This document shows positions 44,923-55,639 of a DNA stretch of 64,000 nt, piece by piece (the first letter of the stretch is position 1; every line of letters begins with the position of its first letter). The stretch spans positions 23,293,912-23,357,911 of the forward strand of contig CM055093.1 of assembly GCA_029204225.1 (NCBI GenBank), read 5' to 3'. A program made the position numbers and the translations under genes. The notes beneath the pieces were generated by a model, which was not told the origin of the DNA, searched no databases, and worked only from the letters and a program-made list of their open reading frames with translations. This DNA comes from Diphasiastrum complanatum (Eukaryota; Streptophyta; Lycopodiopsida; Lycopodiales; Lycopodiaceae).

Positions 44923-45841
44923 TAAACTAGATACAACAGTGCCTCAAAAGACGCTTCAGAATTGACTTGCTAGAACATGCAAAAAGTTCCTAGCAACATG
45001 CACTGACATACACTTGATTTTCGAAAAAAACTTGACATGCAAGAAAAAAGAAGTGAGAGAGAAAGCTTCTCTTACTTGGAAATCAAGTGGTTGGACCGCA
45101 ACAACATGATTTTTGATCGAACTTCAACCAATCACCAACGATGATTCTAGTTACCAATCGACGAGGAATTTGTTTTTCCCAGTTCGCCCTCCTGTATACT
45201 AGGTTGCCCAAGTTGAACTTCTAGAAAATCCTCAGTAGTTTGGATTTACAGCCTCTTCAACTTCAAAAGGTCAATTCTGGTCAGAAATCAAGAATTTTGA
45301 CTTTGAGTGTGAATAACCTGAAAACAATGATAGATTTCGGGATGAAATCTGTTGCACCCTCCAGCGAGTTGTTTCAAGAACATGTCCACAAGTTTTCATC
45401 TAGTTCTGATCACGTTTGGATTCCTAACTATCAACTCCAAAAAAAAACAGGTCCTGGCTCCCTCAGAAAATCAGATTATATCAGAATTTGCTTTTGTTTG
45501 TGATGGATACACTTCCTTGCACAGATTCCACTACAAAACTGAGCGCCCAACACTGAAGTTTGCACCTGTGAAAAACCAGACCCAAAACCGTTTTTTTTTT
45601 CTGCTGTTTCTGATGGCGCTGAGACAGAAGAAAAGTCTTGGAAAATGATGAAAATCATTGGACAACAAGGTAGCGCTTGAGGAAGGGATGCGCTGACAAG
45701 AGGACCTACGATGCTCTGATACCACTATTAGGATCAATGGACAAAGATCACACACAATGGTAGGATGACTCTGGATCTCCACCCACTGTCCTGTGCCTGG
45801 CTCTACACCCATATGCCACCGCACAGATTGGAAGACCAGCG
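44923..45841 (-). mobile_element. Leader, primer-binding site and truncated 5' LTR of G2
   Basis: Primer-binding site TGGTATCAGAGCATCG on the minus strand (45724-45709). The LTR piece 45726-45841 matches 39545-39660. The leader (45708-44923) is non-coding, with a T/A run at about 45590. It ends where C1 is inserted. Confidence 0.75.
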
Positions 45842-47811
45842 TGTTAGAAATAATAAATGATATTGTTAGTTTCCCATAGGTTACTTTGACCCAAAAGGTC
45901 GAGACTTGTGTAATCATGGGTTAGGTTTATTATTTAGACCGTGTTAAGTTAGTTTTAGCTAAGTTGGAACCAATTTTGGTCTAGTAATAACTCGTGGGTC
46001 CAATTAAAGTCTAATTATATTAAGGGGCCCTATCTTGACTTTTGGGAGTGCCCTATAATTAGTAGGATAATCTTAGGGTTTGGAAGGTTCTAGAACTTAG
46101 GGTTTGGAAGAGTCTAGGCCCTTGGAAGGCCTATTTATATGTAGTCCTTATTTATTTGTAATTCACTCCCTTTCTAGCATTGCTATTACTTTCTCTCTCC
46201 TTGAGGACGTCTAATCCTCTCTCTCTTCTTCTTGTATATGGAGATTGAATGTTAGAAGGATCTTGACACTTTGATTTCCTACATAGTATCAGAGCCATGG
46301 ATCTTCTATGCTTGATTTAGGGCGCCCTACCAAAAGAGGTCGTCTTCACTGATCACAAAAGTTCATCACCTTTGTTGATTGTTTGGAGTGAAGATCCATT
46401 CAATTTGACTCTTTTTCATTTTGCAGGAGGGCGCCACACATCAAAGGAGATAATAGGATTTTGGGCGCCCAAAAATCAGTTGGTTGTTTGCTGATTTTTT
46501 AGGTTGCAGGAAGGCGCCATTAATTATCTTCTTCGGGGCTGCTTTTAGGTCCCCCACATTCGTGTAGGTTTATCCTACTTGCGTTGGTACGCTGCTACCC
46601 TATTTTTCAGATTTGTTCCTTTGTAGGAGGGCGCCCATCTACAAGCAATTTTTATCTTTTGATTTGGCTGAAAAATTAGCACCCTTGCTGATTCTACAAA
46701 GTGAAGATTCGCTTCTTTTTGCTTGTTTCTAGGTGTGGAAGAAGGCGTTAATTTTTTGTGATGATTCGATCACATTCCGAGGTTGAAAATTGGACAACAC
46801 ATTACCATTTGTAGGGCGTTTGCAACAGTCCTATCTGTGTGTGTATTGTTCACAGTTTTTGGCAAGAAAGGGTTCCAGAAAAAGCTTTGTTGGAGGCTAA
46901 CATAATTCTTTGCTTGCTGGTTTTTTGAGTTTGTAATGCAATTTTAGGCTGAAAGTTTCAGCACACAAGGCTTGTAGGAGGGCGAGTTCCTACATCCATC
47001 TAATGTGTGGTTTCGACACATTCTGGTGCTGGTTTTTCAGATTTGATACTTGCTGGTTTTTGTGTCTTTTAGGGCACATTTAGGGTTTGAAAAAGTTTAT
47101 CTTCTTAGGGTACTTGTTCGGTCGAAGATATGTTGGATGGCACCAACTATTCTTCATGGAGTTGCAAGCTGAGGTTTGGCATTGATATGATGATCAAGCT
47201 CTTTCATTGATTTATCGGTAACAAGATCTATTGTATATCATTTGAGATTTTGAAAGACCTCTAAAAGTGCTTGGGAAACACTTTTAAAGATGTTCCGAAT
47301 AAAGGATTCATCATCATGCTTTCTCCTCTCTACTTCATCTGTAGAAGGGTAAAGGCATGCAAAGTGTGATCATTGTCTTTCTACAAGTACAAATTTGCAT
47401 CAGAATGTTGGTATGGTAGAGCATTCTTCTTCTCTTGAGCCATTTGTTGCAAATGATGGATGCATTAGTGAAGAACTTTATGAGCAAGCTTCTCAAGTTA
47501 ATGTTTTGGAAAAGACTGAAATCAAGCATTCTTTGAAGCCATTTTGTACTAATGGAGGAGGGGAAAAAATCATGTCAATTAGTACATTGATTCAAAGTGG
47601 TGTGTTGCTAAATTTTTTGGGTGTTCAAAGTGGCAAGTTGCTGGTTTTTTTTCTTGAAGATGGTGGACAACAGATTCAGCCATGGTTTACTGATCATTTT
47701 CAGCCTATGTTACATCGTGAGCGGATTATGCATCAGGAATGGCCTGCGAAAGGTTTTTGGACAGCAAGGTCCACATTTGGAACACTTTGGACAGCAAAGT
47801 GTTGGTGCTAA
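45842..47811 (+). mobile_element. Ty1/copia element C2 (family C): 5' LTR, leader, gag piece, conserved segment
   Basis: 5' LTR 45842-46283 (TGTTAG...CTACA, 442 bp). It resembles the C3 LTR (shared ataggttactttgacccaaa) but is clearly diverged. Then a primer-binding site variant AGTATCAGAGCC (46285), a leader with repeated aggagggcgcc words, a gag start (MLDGTNYSSWSCKLRFGIDM, about 47130-47190), and the conserved 3' segment (47395-47811). Integrase and reverse transcriptase of its own family are missing. Family D sequence follows from 47812. Confidence 0.75.
47395..47811 (+). other. Conserved 3' segment of family C (C2 copy), 138-codon open frame
   Basis: Open frame with NDGCISEELYEQ, KHSLKPFCTNGG, MSISTLIQS and EDGGQQIQPWFTDHFQPMLH, homologous to 44370-44710. 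Function unknown. Confidence 0.6.
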
Positions 47812-48782
47812 ATAGATGTTGCTTTCTAAGTTTGACATGACTGATCTAGGTGAAGCTCACTTCTGTTTGGTCCACCGAGACAAAGCGAGACGACTGATTT
47901 ATATCTTCACAATGTTCTTGACAAATATAATCTGATGAACTGTAAGTTAGCTCACTTACCGATGGATCCAGGCCTGCGTTTATCAAGGGACCAATGTCCT
48001 CAGACCAAGTAAGAAGAGGAGCATATGAGAGAGTATCCTTATCGATCGATACTTGGTTCTCTCATGTACGCAATGGTCTATACAAGACATGACATCTCTT
48101 TTGCAATAAGCTCACTCAACTAATTTATGGCTAATCCTGGCATTACCCATTGGAAGACTCTCATAAGAGTCATGAGGCTAATCCTGGCATTACCCATTGG
48201 AAGACTCTCATAAGAGTCATGAGGTATAATTGAGCTACCATGGACCAGTGCATCTGCTATGGAGAAGTCAACAACGACAATCTTCATTAGCTCAGTGGAT
48301 ATTCTGATGCAAGTTGGGGAGGAGATGTAGACAATCGTAAGTCCACATCTGGATTTACATTCTTCTTCAACGATGGTCCTATCTCATGGAATAGTCGTAA
48401 GCAAACCTCTATCGCTCTTTCATCTACAGAAGCAGATTACATTGTTGCTTCTCAATCTATTAAAGAAGCACTTTGGTTGAGAAAGTTATTGTCCGACATT
48501 AGTTTGAATCAGTACAACCCTACAATCATATTTAGTGATAATTAGAGTGCCATTGCCTTATTGGCCAATCCTACATTTCACTCTAGGAGTAAACACATTG
48601 AGATCCGATATCACTATATTAGAGGCAAGGTTCTCAAGAAGGAGATAAGTTTAACGTACTGTAGAACGCAGGACATGGTTGTAGATATATTTACAAAGGT
48701 ATTAGGTGTTAATGCACACAACAAGTTTTGTGCATTGCTTAGTCTGAAGATCAAGGCATTCACGGATCCAGATTAAGGGGGG
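47812..48782 (+). mobile_element. Ty1/copia fragment D2: end of reverse transcriptase, RNase H, polypurine tract
   Basis: Starts MLLSKFDMTDLGEAHFC (as in D1 at 20820), then RNase H: LSGYSDASWGGDVDNRKSTS, ISWNSRKQTSIALSSTEADY, ALWLRKLLSDISLNQYN, HSRSKHIEIRYHYIRGK and DMVVDIFTKVLG, ending at taa 48774-48776. The purine tract aagggggg (48775-48782) leads into the LTR. A 47-bp duplication and several stops break the frame. Confidence 0.85.
48131..48224. repeat. Perfect tandem duplication, 47-bp unit
   Basis: 48131-48177 and 48178-48224 are identical (ctaatcctggcattaccca...). They lie within the D2 reverse transcriptase; 47 bp causes a frameshift. Confidence 0.95.
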
Positions 48783-48783
48783 T

Positions 48784-49842
48784 TGTTGGATTTATCTCCT
48801 CTACTCTCTTAAATTATATGTTAATCTTCCTCCATTCATGCTGTTGTTTTTTTTTCACTTGCGTTGTCCCACAGTCTATATTTTTACTCGCAATTTTTGA
48901 CAAGCGAAAAATGCGACAGTTGCACAGTTTGCATAAATACATGTACAATTAAATAGGCAAAAAATGCAACAAAGTCCCACCTTTGCATTTTTGCGAAAAC
49001 CAAATGCCGAAGGTTCCCTTATAGAAAGGCAAAGGTACCTTACAAATGATTTTCTAAGGCATTGGACATAGTGTCGCAAGTTTTGCATTTTCACCAGCGT
49101 CAATTTTAGCGAAGCCCGACGTCGTGGCCTCCTCATGCTCGTTCTATGCACTGTGCAATCAGATTTGACAACGACGGCAGCCACCCACGATCTCCTACAG
49201 ACGGCACAACCGCATATGAGTTGCAGTGGGTCCTGCAACACATTAGGGGTGGGATGATGTTGGTTGATTCTGACAAATCTCCAAGATACTCGACCAGAGC
49301 TAACCACAAGCACCTCTCACCTTAGACTGAGGAGGCTTGTAAGAAGACGAGATGAACGAAGGCTGAGAGCCGAGTATGAGAGCCGAGAAATACTAGTTAA
49401 TATTGTCAAGTAGAAACTGTGTAAGCCTCATGGTGAATCCCGAAAGATGGAATGACCATGTAGGAACTAGCATTTCTAGGCTAATGTAATAAATGCAAGT
49501 AAACCCCTTCGAGCCACCTTTTGATAGTTACGTCTAGTGGAGAGCATTATTCCACTTGTAATTTGCAAAATGTGGAAATGCCACTAGGATGCCACCTAAG
49601 GAGCTCTCTTGTTTATTTAAAAGACTCACTCTTTGTAGAAGGGTGCTTTTTGTAAATGTATCTACTCCATGCTGAAATGAGATTACCTTCCATGAGTTTT
49701 GATGCATTCTTGAGCTTCTTGATCATTCTTGTTTCTTGAGTGATGCATTTATGATCTTGCCCTTCCATTTCCTTTGCTTGGGGTTGCGGATCTTAGTGGT
49801 GGATTAGCTTTCTTGCTTTGTGGATTAATGTAGGTTTCAACA
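48784..49842 (+). mobile_element. 3' LTR of D2
   Basis: Starts TGTTGG after the purine tract and ends CAACA at 49842 (TGTTG...CAACA), about 1,059 bp. TATA-like tttatttaaaag near 49610. Confidence 0.7.
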
Positions 49843-50344
49843 TTCAAGTAAACTAAATAGGTTGGATTTGTGGTGTAAATCTTGCATATCCTCTTACAAT
49901 CCAGTTCTTGACATTCTTGGTCTATCCAAAAATCAAGAAATGAGTGTTTCTTGATCCTTGGACTTTCAAAATGTTGTTTAGTCTTTAGTTTCTCGTTTCT
50001 TGTTTCGTGAAATGTATGGTAGGATCTGTCCATTTCGATTTGCAGCATTAAAGTAGGATCTTCATGCTCGTTCAACTGATTTATATGTCGATTTCTTGGT
50101 TGAACACAATGGCATGCATAATTGGTTGTTTATGGTTGTTTATGCATGTGCTTTCAGTGCAAGAGCAACTTCTCTGAGTGTCCTCTGACAGGCAGGAAAC
50201 TTAGAAATGTTGTTACTTCCCTTCTGCCTAAGATGGGTATTGAACAAAACGTTAACATTCAAGAAAACGCCCAAGAAGCCTGGTAATAGGCAGAAAACAT
50301 CTGTAAACAAGAAGACATAAGTAAAGAGATAGCTAACTGATTCT
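49843..50344. other. Spacer between D2 and U1
   Basis: No feature. It could include 3' sequence of U1, which lies to the right on the minus strand. Confidence 0.4.
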
Positions 50345-52256
50345 CTAGAGCAGAGAATCAGTAAACAATTCTAATCTCGGGCATGTGGATAGAAAACACT
50401 TACGCGCCCCTACTATCCACTTCGTCGTTGTCCAGGTAACAAATTTGTTTTCCCATGATCCACCAATCATCGACGCACAATAATAGAGTCTTGCCAAAGG
50501 AAGCTGATCTTTGACATCCTCAGACGCTATCGGCTTATTCGGATCAAATGTCAAAAGAGGAAGGCAATCATCCCATCTTGTAGGAAATCCTACCAGATAG
50601 GTCAAATCTTGAGCATACATTGTCGATTGCCTCACAATAGGATCAGGTGACAACTAGTACTTCTAGGCGTAGCTCTATAATGCCCTGCGAAAATCAACTG
50701 ATATTAACCAACTAAATTTAGGATGAATAATGGACCAATTCCAAGTATGGATTGTAATATGGTTCAATGGAGTTCCACACTCGGCCCACTTGCTTCATCT
50801 TGCAAATGGGACATAATATGGGTTCACCCTTAGTTGACAAGGGCTAGCCGCATAACTCCTTATTGTCTCAGGAGTTTTCTTGAACACAATTATTCGTCAC
50901 TTGGGATGTTCACCAAGCGCTAGAAGCTTGTCCAATTCTTTTCGCTTTGACTTCTAAAGTTCTATATTTTAGAACTCAGCCACCACGAGAGGATTCATGC
51001 AGATGTTGTTTCAGAAATTCTTGAATTTTCTCCTCAATGGTGACGGGCCGTTTTAAAGTCCTTTAGTTGATACTCTCTTTGTGGATGGACTAGCTTCTAG
51101 TGTCGGCTGAATTACTTGAACTTCTTTAGCTTGTCCTTGATCTATTGATCATATCCAAGAATATATGTGTAGACTGTGATATAGCCGTGGTGTGGGGGGG
51201 TAAAAGAGGTTGCGCTTTCGTGGCTCTAATGGAATAACGAAAGGCAAAATGGAGGAATCATAGGTGAGGGTGGTGGCAGAGGATGAAGGGATGGGTAGAT
51301 CAGAGCGAATGGCAATGGGTGGTTGAGCAGCAGCTGGCTGTGGTGGCTGGGTACGTCAACAAACCGTGGGAGGCAAATTGGGTGTAACTATCTTGCTGTT
51401 GATTCATCTACATCCCTAAGAAGTACTCCCTTGGTGAGATGTCTCTGCAGGTGCTGTATGATATATGGTGAATACACTCTCGGCTTTGAATCTTGTCACG
51501 TTACTCTCTAGTAATGACGTTGCAAATGAAGAGAGGAGAGACCCTACCGCAAATTGCTTCTTCGTATTGGGCTTCAATGCTCTCTTCAACTCGCCAAGGA
51601 TGGTCTTGTGCCAATCGTAAGGTTGCATACTTCCTTGAGCAAATTCCTTGTGGGATTCTCATTCATTTGCAACTAAGGGAGTCTGGTAACTATGGGCCAC
51701 TTTGTGAGATGGGCTAGGCCTAGGGCCAGAAACTATTTCTATTGCAGCAAGTGCAGCCTCAAAAACTCGCACCTTGTGCATGACTCCTTGGAATTTGACA
51801 TAAAATATGACTTTGGCCTCAGACTCACGGTGTGTATCAGAAGGCTAGTAGGAAGTTTTAGAAAAATTTCGTCACAAAGGAATTTTGCAAGCGCTCCGCT
51901 AGCATTGGTGAGAAATTGATCAAATTTGGCCCTTATATAGGTAATTTTGGAGGGTCTATCTTCAGTACTGTGAAAATAGCTACCAAAAGAGTTGGTGAAG
52001 GTTCCTAACCAATAGGAAAGCCCGGTGAAGGTTCTGTAGATCTAGCGATATTTGAACTCTCACCTAACTTCATCTCTTGCCCAACTACTTCAAATAATGA
52101 ATTTTTTTTGGGATTCAACCAACCTAATTTTGGTGTTCTGAATGCTGCAAACAAACATTTATCCAGTTCATTGTAGGTGAATTTGACTGGAGCTCGGCGA
52201 GAGTTGATTTGACTGTTTGAATTAAAATCTAGTCCTGATAGTGATTTTTGGCTCAT
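50345..52256 (-). pseudogene. Broken coding region of unknown family U, copy U1
   Basis: The minus strand starts near 52256 (MSQKSLSGLDFNSNSQINSR, then KFTYNELDKCLFAAFRTPKL). It passes through several frames (MQPYDWHKTILGELKRALKP at 51628) and ends with a well-kept part (50653-50345): MSPDPIVRQSTMYAQDLTYL, RWDDCLPLLTFDPNKP, KDQLPLARLYYCASMIGGSW and ENKFVTWTTTKWIVGARKCF. The same order of motifs occurs in U2 (63034-64000). There are many stops and shifts. I do not recognise the family. Being repeated among transposons suggests a mobile-element protein (gag- or envelope-like) or a duplicated gene fragment. Confidence 0.55.
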
Positions 52257-52511
52257 TTTTTACTCAAAAAAAAACTTCTTATATTCTTGAAAATATTTTT
52301 CTTCCTACTTTTCTGATTTGATGACTGTTGCGACTTTTGCTTATCATTTTTGTTTAATTTTTTAAATTTTTATTGTCATTTTTCAAAAAAAAAAAGAAAA
52401 TATGTGGTGAAATACAACAAAAATGAAAAATTAAAGATCTTCGAGATATTCGTCAGGTTGGGAGTCGAGAGCTAGCAGAGCTTTGGTAATCGAAACACTT
52501 TGTTTCTTCAG

Positions 52512-52698
52512 TGGGGTACTTAATGTCACAATTAGGCCTAGTGGACCCATGAGTCCCTACCAAGTTAATTTCATACTAACTTAGCTAACTCTAAGCTTAG
52601 TAGGCCTAATATAATAAATGACCATGGTTACACAACTCTCGACCTTTTGGTTCAAAGTAACCTATGGTAATGTAAGCAATTCCATTTGCATTCCAACA
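52512..52698 (-). mobile_element. Truncated 3' LTR of C3
   Basis: 187 bp matching 55437-55623 with three differences (C/T, T/G, G/A). Confidence 0.92.
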
Positions 52699-52976
52699 CC
52701 CTCCTTAATGGAAATGCATGACATAACATGAAGTAACTTCTCGAAAGAGAAAAATGCAACTTGTTGTTCAAACTTCATGTCGCCAAATAAACTTTGGACT
52801 GAAGTAGTCGAAATCTCATCCCCAATCATGTGCAACATATAAAAGGAAAAGAATGCGTAATAACAAAGCATCAAGTCAAAGGGTGAGGATTTGCATGCTC
52901 CATCCGAAGTAGGGAACCAACACAAACTCGACAATAAGTCAAAACATGGACTTGTATTTCATCATAGGCTCTCACA

Positions 52977-53741
52977 TCATTCGAAAATACTTCTTACCAT
53001 AAGGAGTAGGCCCTTTGCCTTGAGCATGCATTGAGCCATCTCCATGATAGTGCGATTCTTTCTTTCGGCAACACCATTTTGTTGAGGTGTGTAAGGGGTT
53101 GTCATTTGATGATGGATACCTTTGCTTTGAAGATAAGTACCGAAAGTATGCTTTATATATTCCCCTCCTTGGTCGGTATGTAAGATTTTCAAAGAGTGCC
53201 CAAACAGGTTTTCTATCATTGCTAGAAAATCCTTAAAGCGTTGAAAAACTTCAGATTTTGTCTTCATAGGATAAATCCATGTAAATCTTGAAAGGTCATC
53301 AATAAAAGTAACAAAGTACTTACACCTTCCAATAGATTCGGTCCTCATTGGACCACATACATCACTACGAACCAAATCAAATTTGCCATCAACTCTAATA
53401 GTTCCATCAATTGGAAAAGCTTGCCTTCGAAATTTTCCAAGTACGCATCCTTCGCATACATGTCCTTCGGGATGCTCAATATGAGGAATGTCTTCAACCA
53501 TATTGAATCTCTTCAACATCTTCAAGCTAGCAAAGTTGAGATGTCCAAACCTCACATGCCATAATTCAGCCAACTCCAAAGAATGTGGATGTGATGCAAC
53601 AAGACAAAAAGATGATGAAGCTCTTCGCTCATAGGTATCCATAAGGAACAATCCACCACGTAATGTTCCCGAAGCAATGATCATAAGAGATCTCTTTGGG
53701 TCTTTGATAAGACATTTGTCTTCATTGAATTCCACAACCAA
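52977..53741 (-). pseudogene. C3 copia pre-integrase and integrase, 254-codon open frame
   Basis: Intact frame: MVVEFNEDKCLIKDPKRSLM, ELAELWHVRFGHLNFASLKM, CEGCVLGKF, DLVRSDVCGPM, YFVTFIDDLSRFTWIY, LHTDQGGEYIKHTFGTYLQS and PYTPQQNGVAERKNRTIMEM. It is then cut after MLKAKGLL. The core residues D, D and E are visible. Nearly identical to C1, without the C1 stop. Confidence 0.9.
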
Positions 53742-54086
53742 TCTTTTTTATTTTTGGAACATAAAGTACATTTCAAATGTACTTCTCCTCACTATTGGGT
53801 AAGATAATGGGGATCACTCCAATACCTTTGACAGGATAAGAGGATTATCAATAACTTGAACTACGCTTTCATCATGCATTTTTACAAGCTTTGTGAAGAC
53901 TTCATTGTGAAGTCATATGGCGTGTGACACCACTATTAATCACCCAATCAATAGATAAAAAAACAACAACTTCTCCCAAGCACTTTTGGAAGTCTTGCAT
54001 GATCTAATATGAGGAAGGATAGATCTCTTCACTGAAAATGCAATGATAGAATGTGCTTGCACATCTTGTCGATCCCACTTCTTTTG

Positions 54087-54347
54087 CTAATTGGAAGACA
54101 CCTCCGTAGATGATGAAGTAGTTGTTCTAGATGGTGTAATAGGTGCCAAGGTAGGCGGCATCTCTTGGTCACCATTAACTACTTCCCTCAAACCTTTAGC
54201 AATTGGAAGGTTCTTTATCATGTAGCACCACAAGGAATAGTTTGTGCCACCATGCCTATCTTCATTAAATAAAAAAACCAATAGACTCCGATTTTTTAGC
54301 CATAACAGAAAAATCAGTTTGTAGTAGATAGGAAATAGACTTTCCAA
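54087..54347 (-). pseudogene. C3 gag start
   Basis: Minus strand FNEDRHGGTNYSLWCYMIKN then LPIAKGLREVVNGDQEM, the copia gag N-terminal pattern (GTNY..W...M...L). Only the first third remains. Confidence 0.6.
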
Positions 54348-54805
54348 GACAAAATCTACTCAAAGGGCAGCAACCTCAAAGCTGAAATTATGAGCACAAT
54401 AGATTGCAATACTCCACATGCAATTTTCTCAACAAGTAATGAAATAGGTGGCTGATTTCTGCACAAAAAACAGAATGCTCACAAATAGGTAGACTTCAAA
54501 TGAAGCCAAAACCAAAACTAGAAATCTGTGGCTAAAAAGAGTGCACACTATGTGCATATAGAGCTGATGGTAGCGCCCTACTCCAAGCTCACCAACAGGG
54601 AAATTTCAGCAAGAAATGTGTCCAAAACACATGTATCTTCATTTAAGAAGTAAATATGAAATTTTCAGCATGTAATTGAGTCAAAATCACATGCAATTGG
54701 TTTGAGCATGGGCGCCCTACTGCTAGCTCTCAAATAAAAGAAGGTGCCCTTCAATTTTTTGCAAAAAAGTTATAAGAAGAACAAATTCTTCTCCTGCAAA
54801 AATAA

Positions 54806-55015
54806 GAGAGGGGGGGGGGGGGGGGATTTGGAACACACGTGCATGCACACACACACATGCACGCACGCGCATGCCAATGTGTGTGTGTGTGTGTGCGCGC
54901 CTATGTGTGTGTGCGTGTGCGCGTGTTTGTTGTGTGTGTGTGACCCCTGACACAACGAATGCGTGTGTGTGTGTGTGTGCATGCGCGCGTGCACGTGCAC
55001 GCGCACACACACATG
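54806..55015. repeat. Poly-G run and long GT/CA microsatellite in the C3 leader
   Basis: A 16-G run (54810-54825), then about 190 bp of alternating purine-pyrimidine sequence ((ca)n, (gt)n, (cg)-rich words). The C1 leader lacks this block at the same place. Confidence 0.95.
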
Positions 55016-55130
55016 CATCTCCATATAAAAAACCTTTTGTGGATGAGATATATTGTATGAAGTATAGAGTCTAGGGTCCTTTTTTCTCCTTCCTATTGGG
55101 CACCCTCTTGCAAGCAATATGATCACCTAA

Positions 55131-55144
55131 AGGCTCTGATACCA
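55131..55144 (-). other. Primer-binding site of C3
   Basis: Reverse complement TGGTATCAGAGCCT directly after the 5' LTR. Confidence 0.85.
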
Positions 55145-55639
55145 TGTAGGAAATAGAAGCCTAAGGGTCCAGAATCTTAACTATTCAATCACACAAAACA
55201 TTCTCAAAAGAAAGAGAGAGATGACTAGAAACCCTCTTGTAGAGAATCGTGGACAGCCAAGGAGAATAGTCAGTATTGCTTACAAAAGTGTCTCATACAA
55301 ATGGGATGCACACATATATATAGTCCAAGATGACTACCTAACTTCATGACTATTGGCTATCCAACTACTTGACTATTGACTATCTAGCTTTTTATAAGTT
55401 ACATAGAAAGAATAAGGTACCTCTAATATGTCAAGTTGGGGTACTTAATGTCACAATTAGGCCTAGTGGACCCATGAGTCCCTACCAAGTTAATTTCATA
55501 CTAACTTAGCTAACTCTAAGCTTAGTAGGCCTAATATAATAAATGACCATGGTTACACAACTCTTGACCTTTTGGGTCAAAGTAACCTATGGTAATGTAA
55601 GCAATTCCATTTACATTCCAACAGTTACTACTCAATTAC

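Larger units (their letters stand above)
39545..45841 (-). mobile_element. Ty3/gypsy chromovirus element G2, internally deleted and interrupted by copia C1
   Basis: Minus strand, 5' to 3': truncated 5' LTR (45841-45726), primer-binding site (45724-45709), leader (45708-44923), copia insertion C1 (44922-42353), gag (42388-41373), tRNA-like junction (41356-41298), integrase and chromodomain (41300-39978), polypurine tract (about 39981-39968) and 3' LTR (39967-39545). Protease, reverse transcriptase and RNase H are missing. The 116-bp overlap of the two LTRs shows roughly 8-9 differences by eye, so the insertion is fairly old. Copia C2 cuts the 5' LTR at 45842. Confidence 0.85.
52512..55623 (-). 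mobile_element. Ty1/copia element C3 (family C), young but internally deleted
   Basis: Minus strand, 5' to 3': 5' LTR 55623-55145 (479 bp, TGTTGG...CTACA), primer-binding site 55144-55131 (TGGTATCAGAGCCT), leader with a large GT/CA-rich microsatellite, gag (54347-54087), pre-integrase and integrase (53741-52977), conserved 3' segment (52934-52699), purine tract aaggaggg, and truncated 3' LTR (52698-52512). The 187-bp LTR overlap differs at only three sites by eye. Protease and reverse transcriptase/RNase H are missing. Confidence 0.9.

Noticed and set aside
48876-49313. 145-codon minus-strand frame
   Set aside because: Lies inside the D2 LTR and has no domain.
54723-55126. Overlapping frames of His/Thr/Cys/Val/Ala repeats on both strands
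   Set aside because: Translation of the GT/CA microsatellite.
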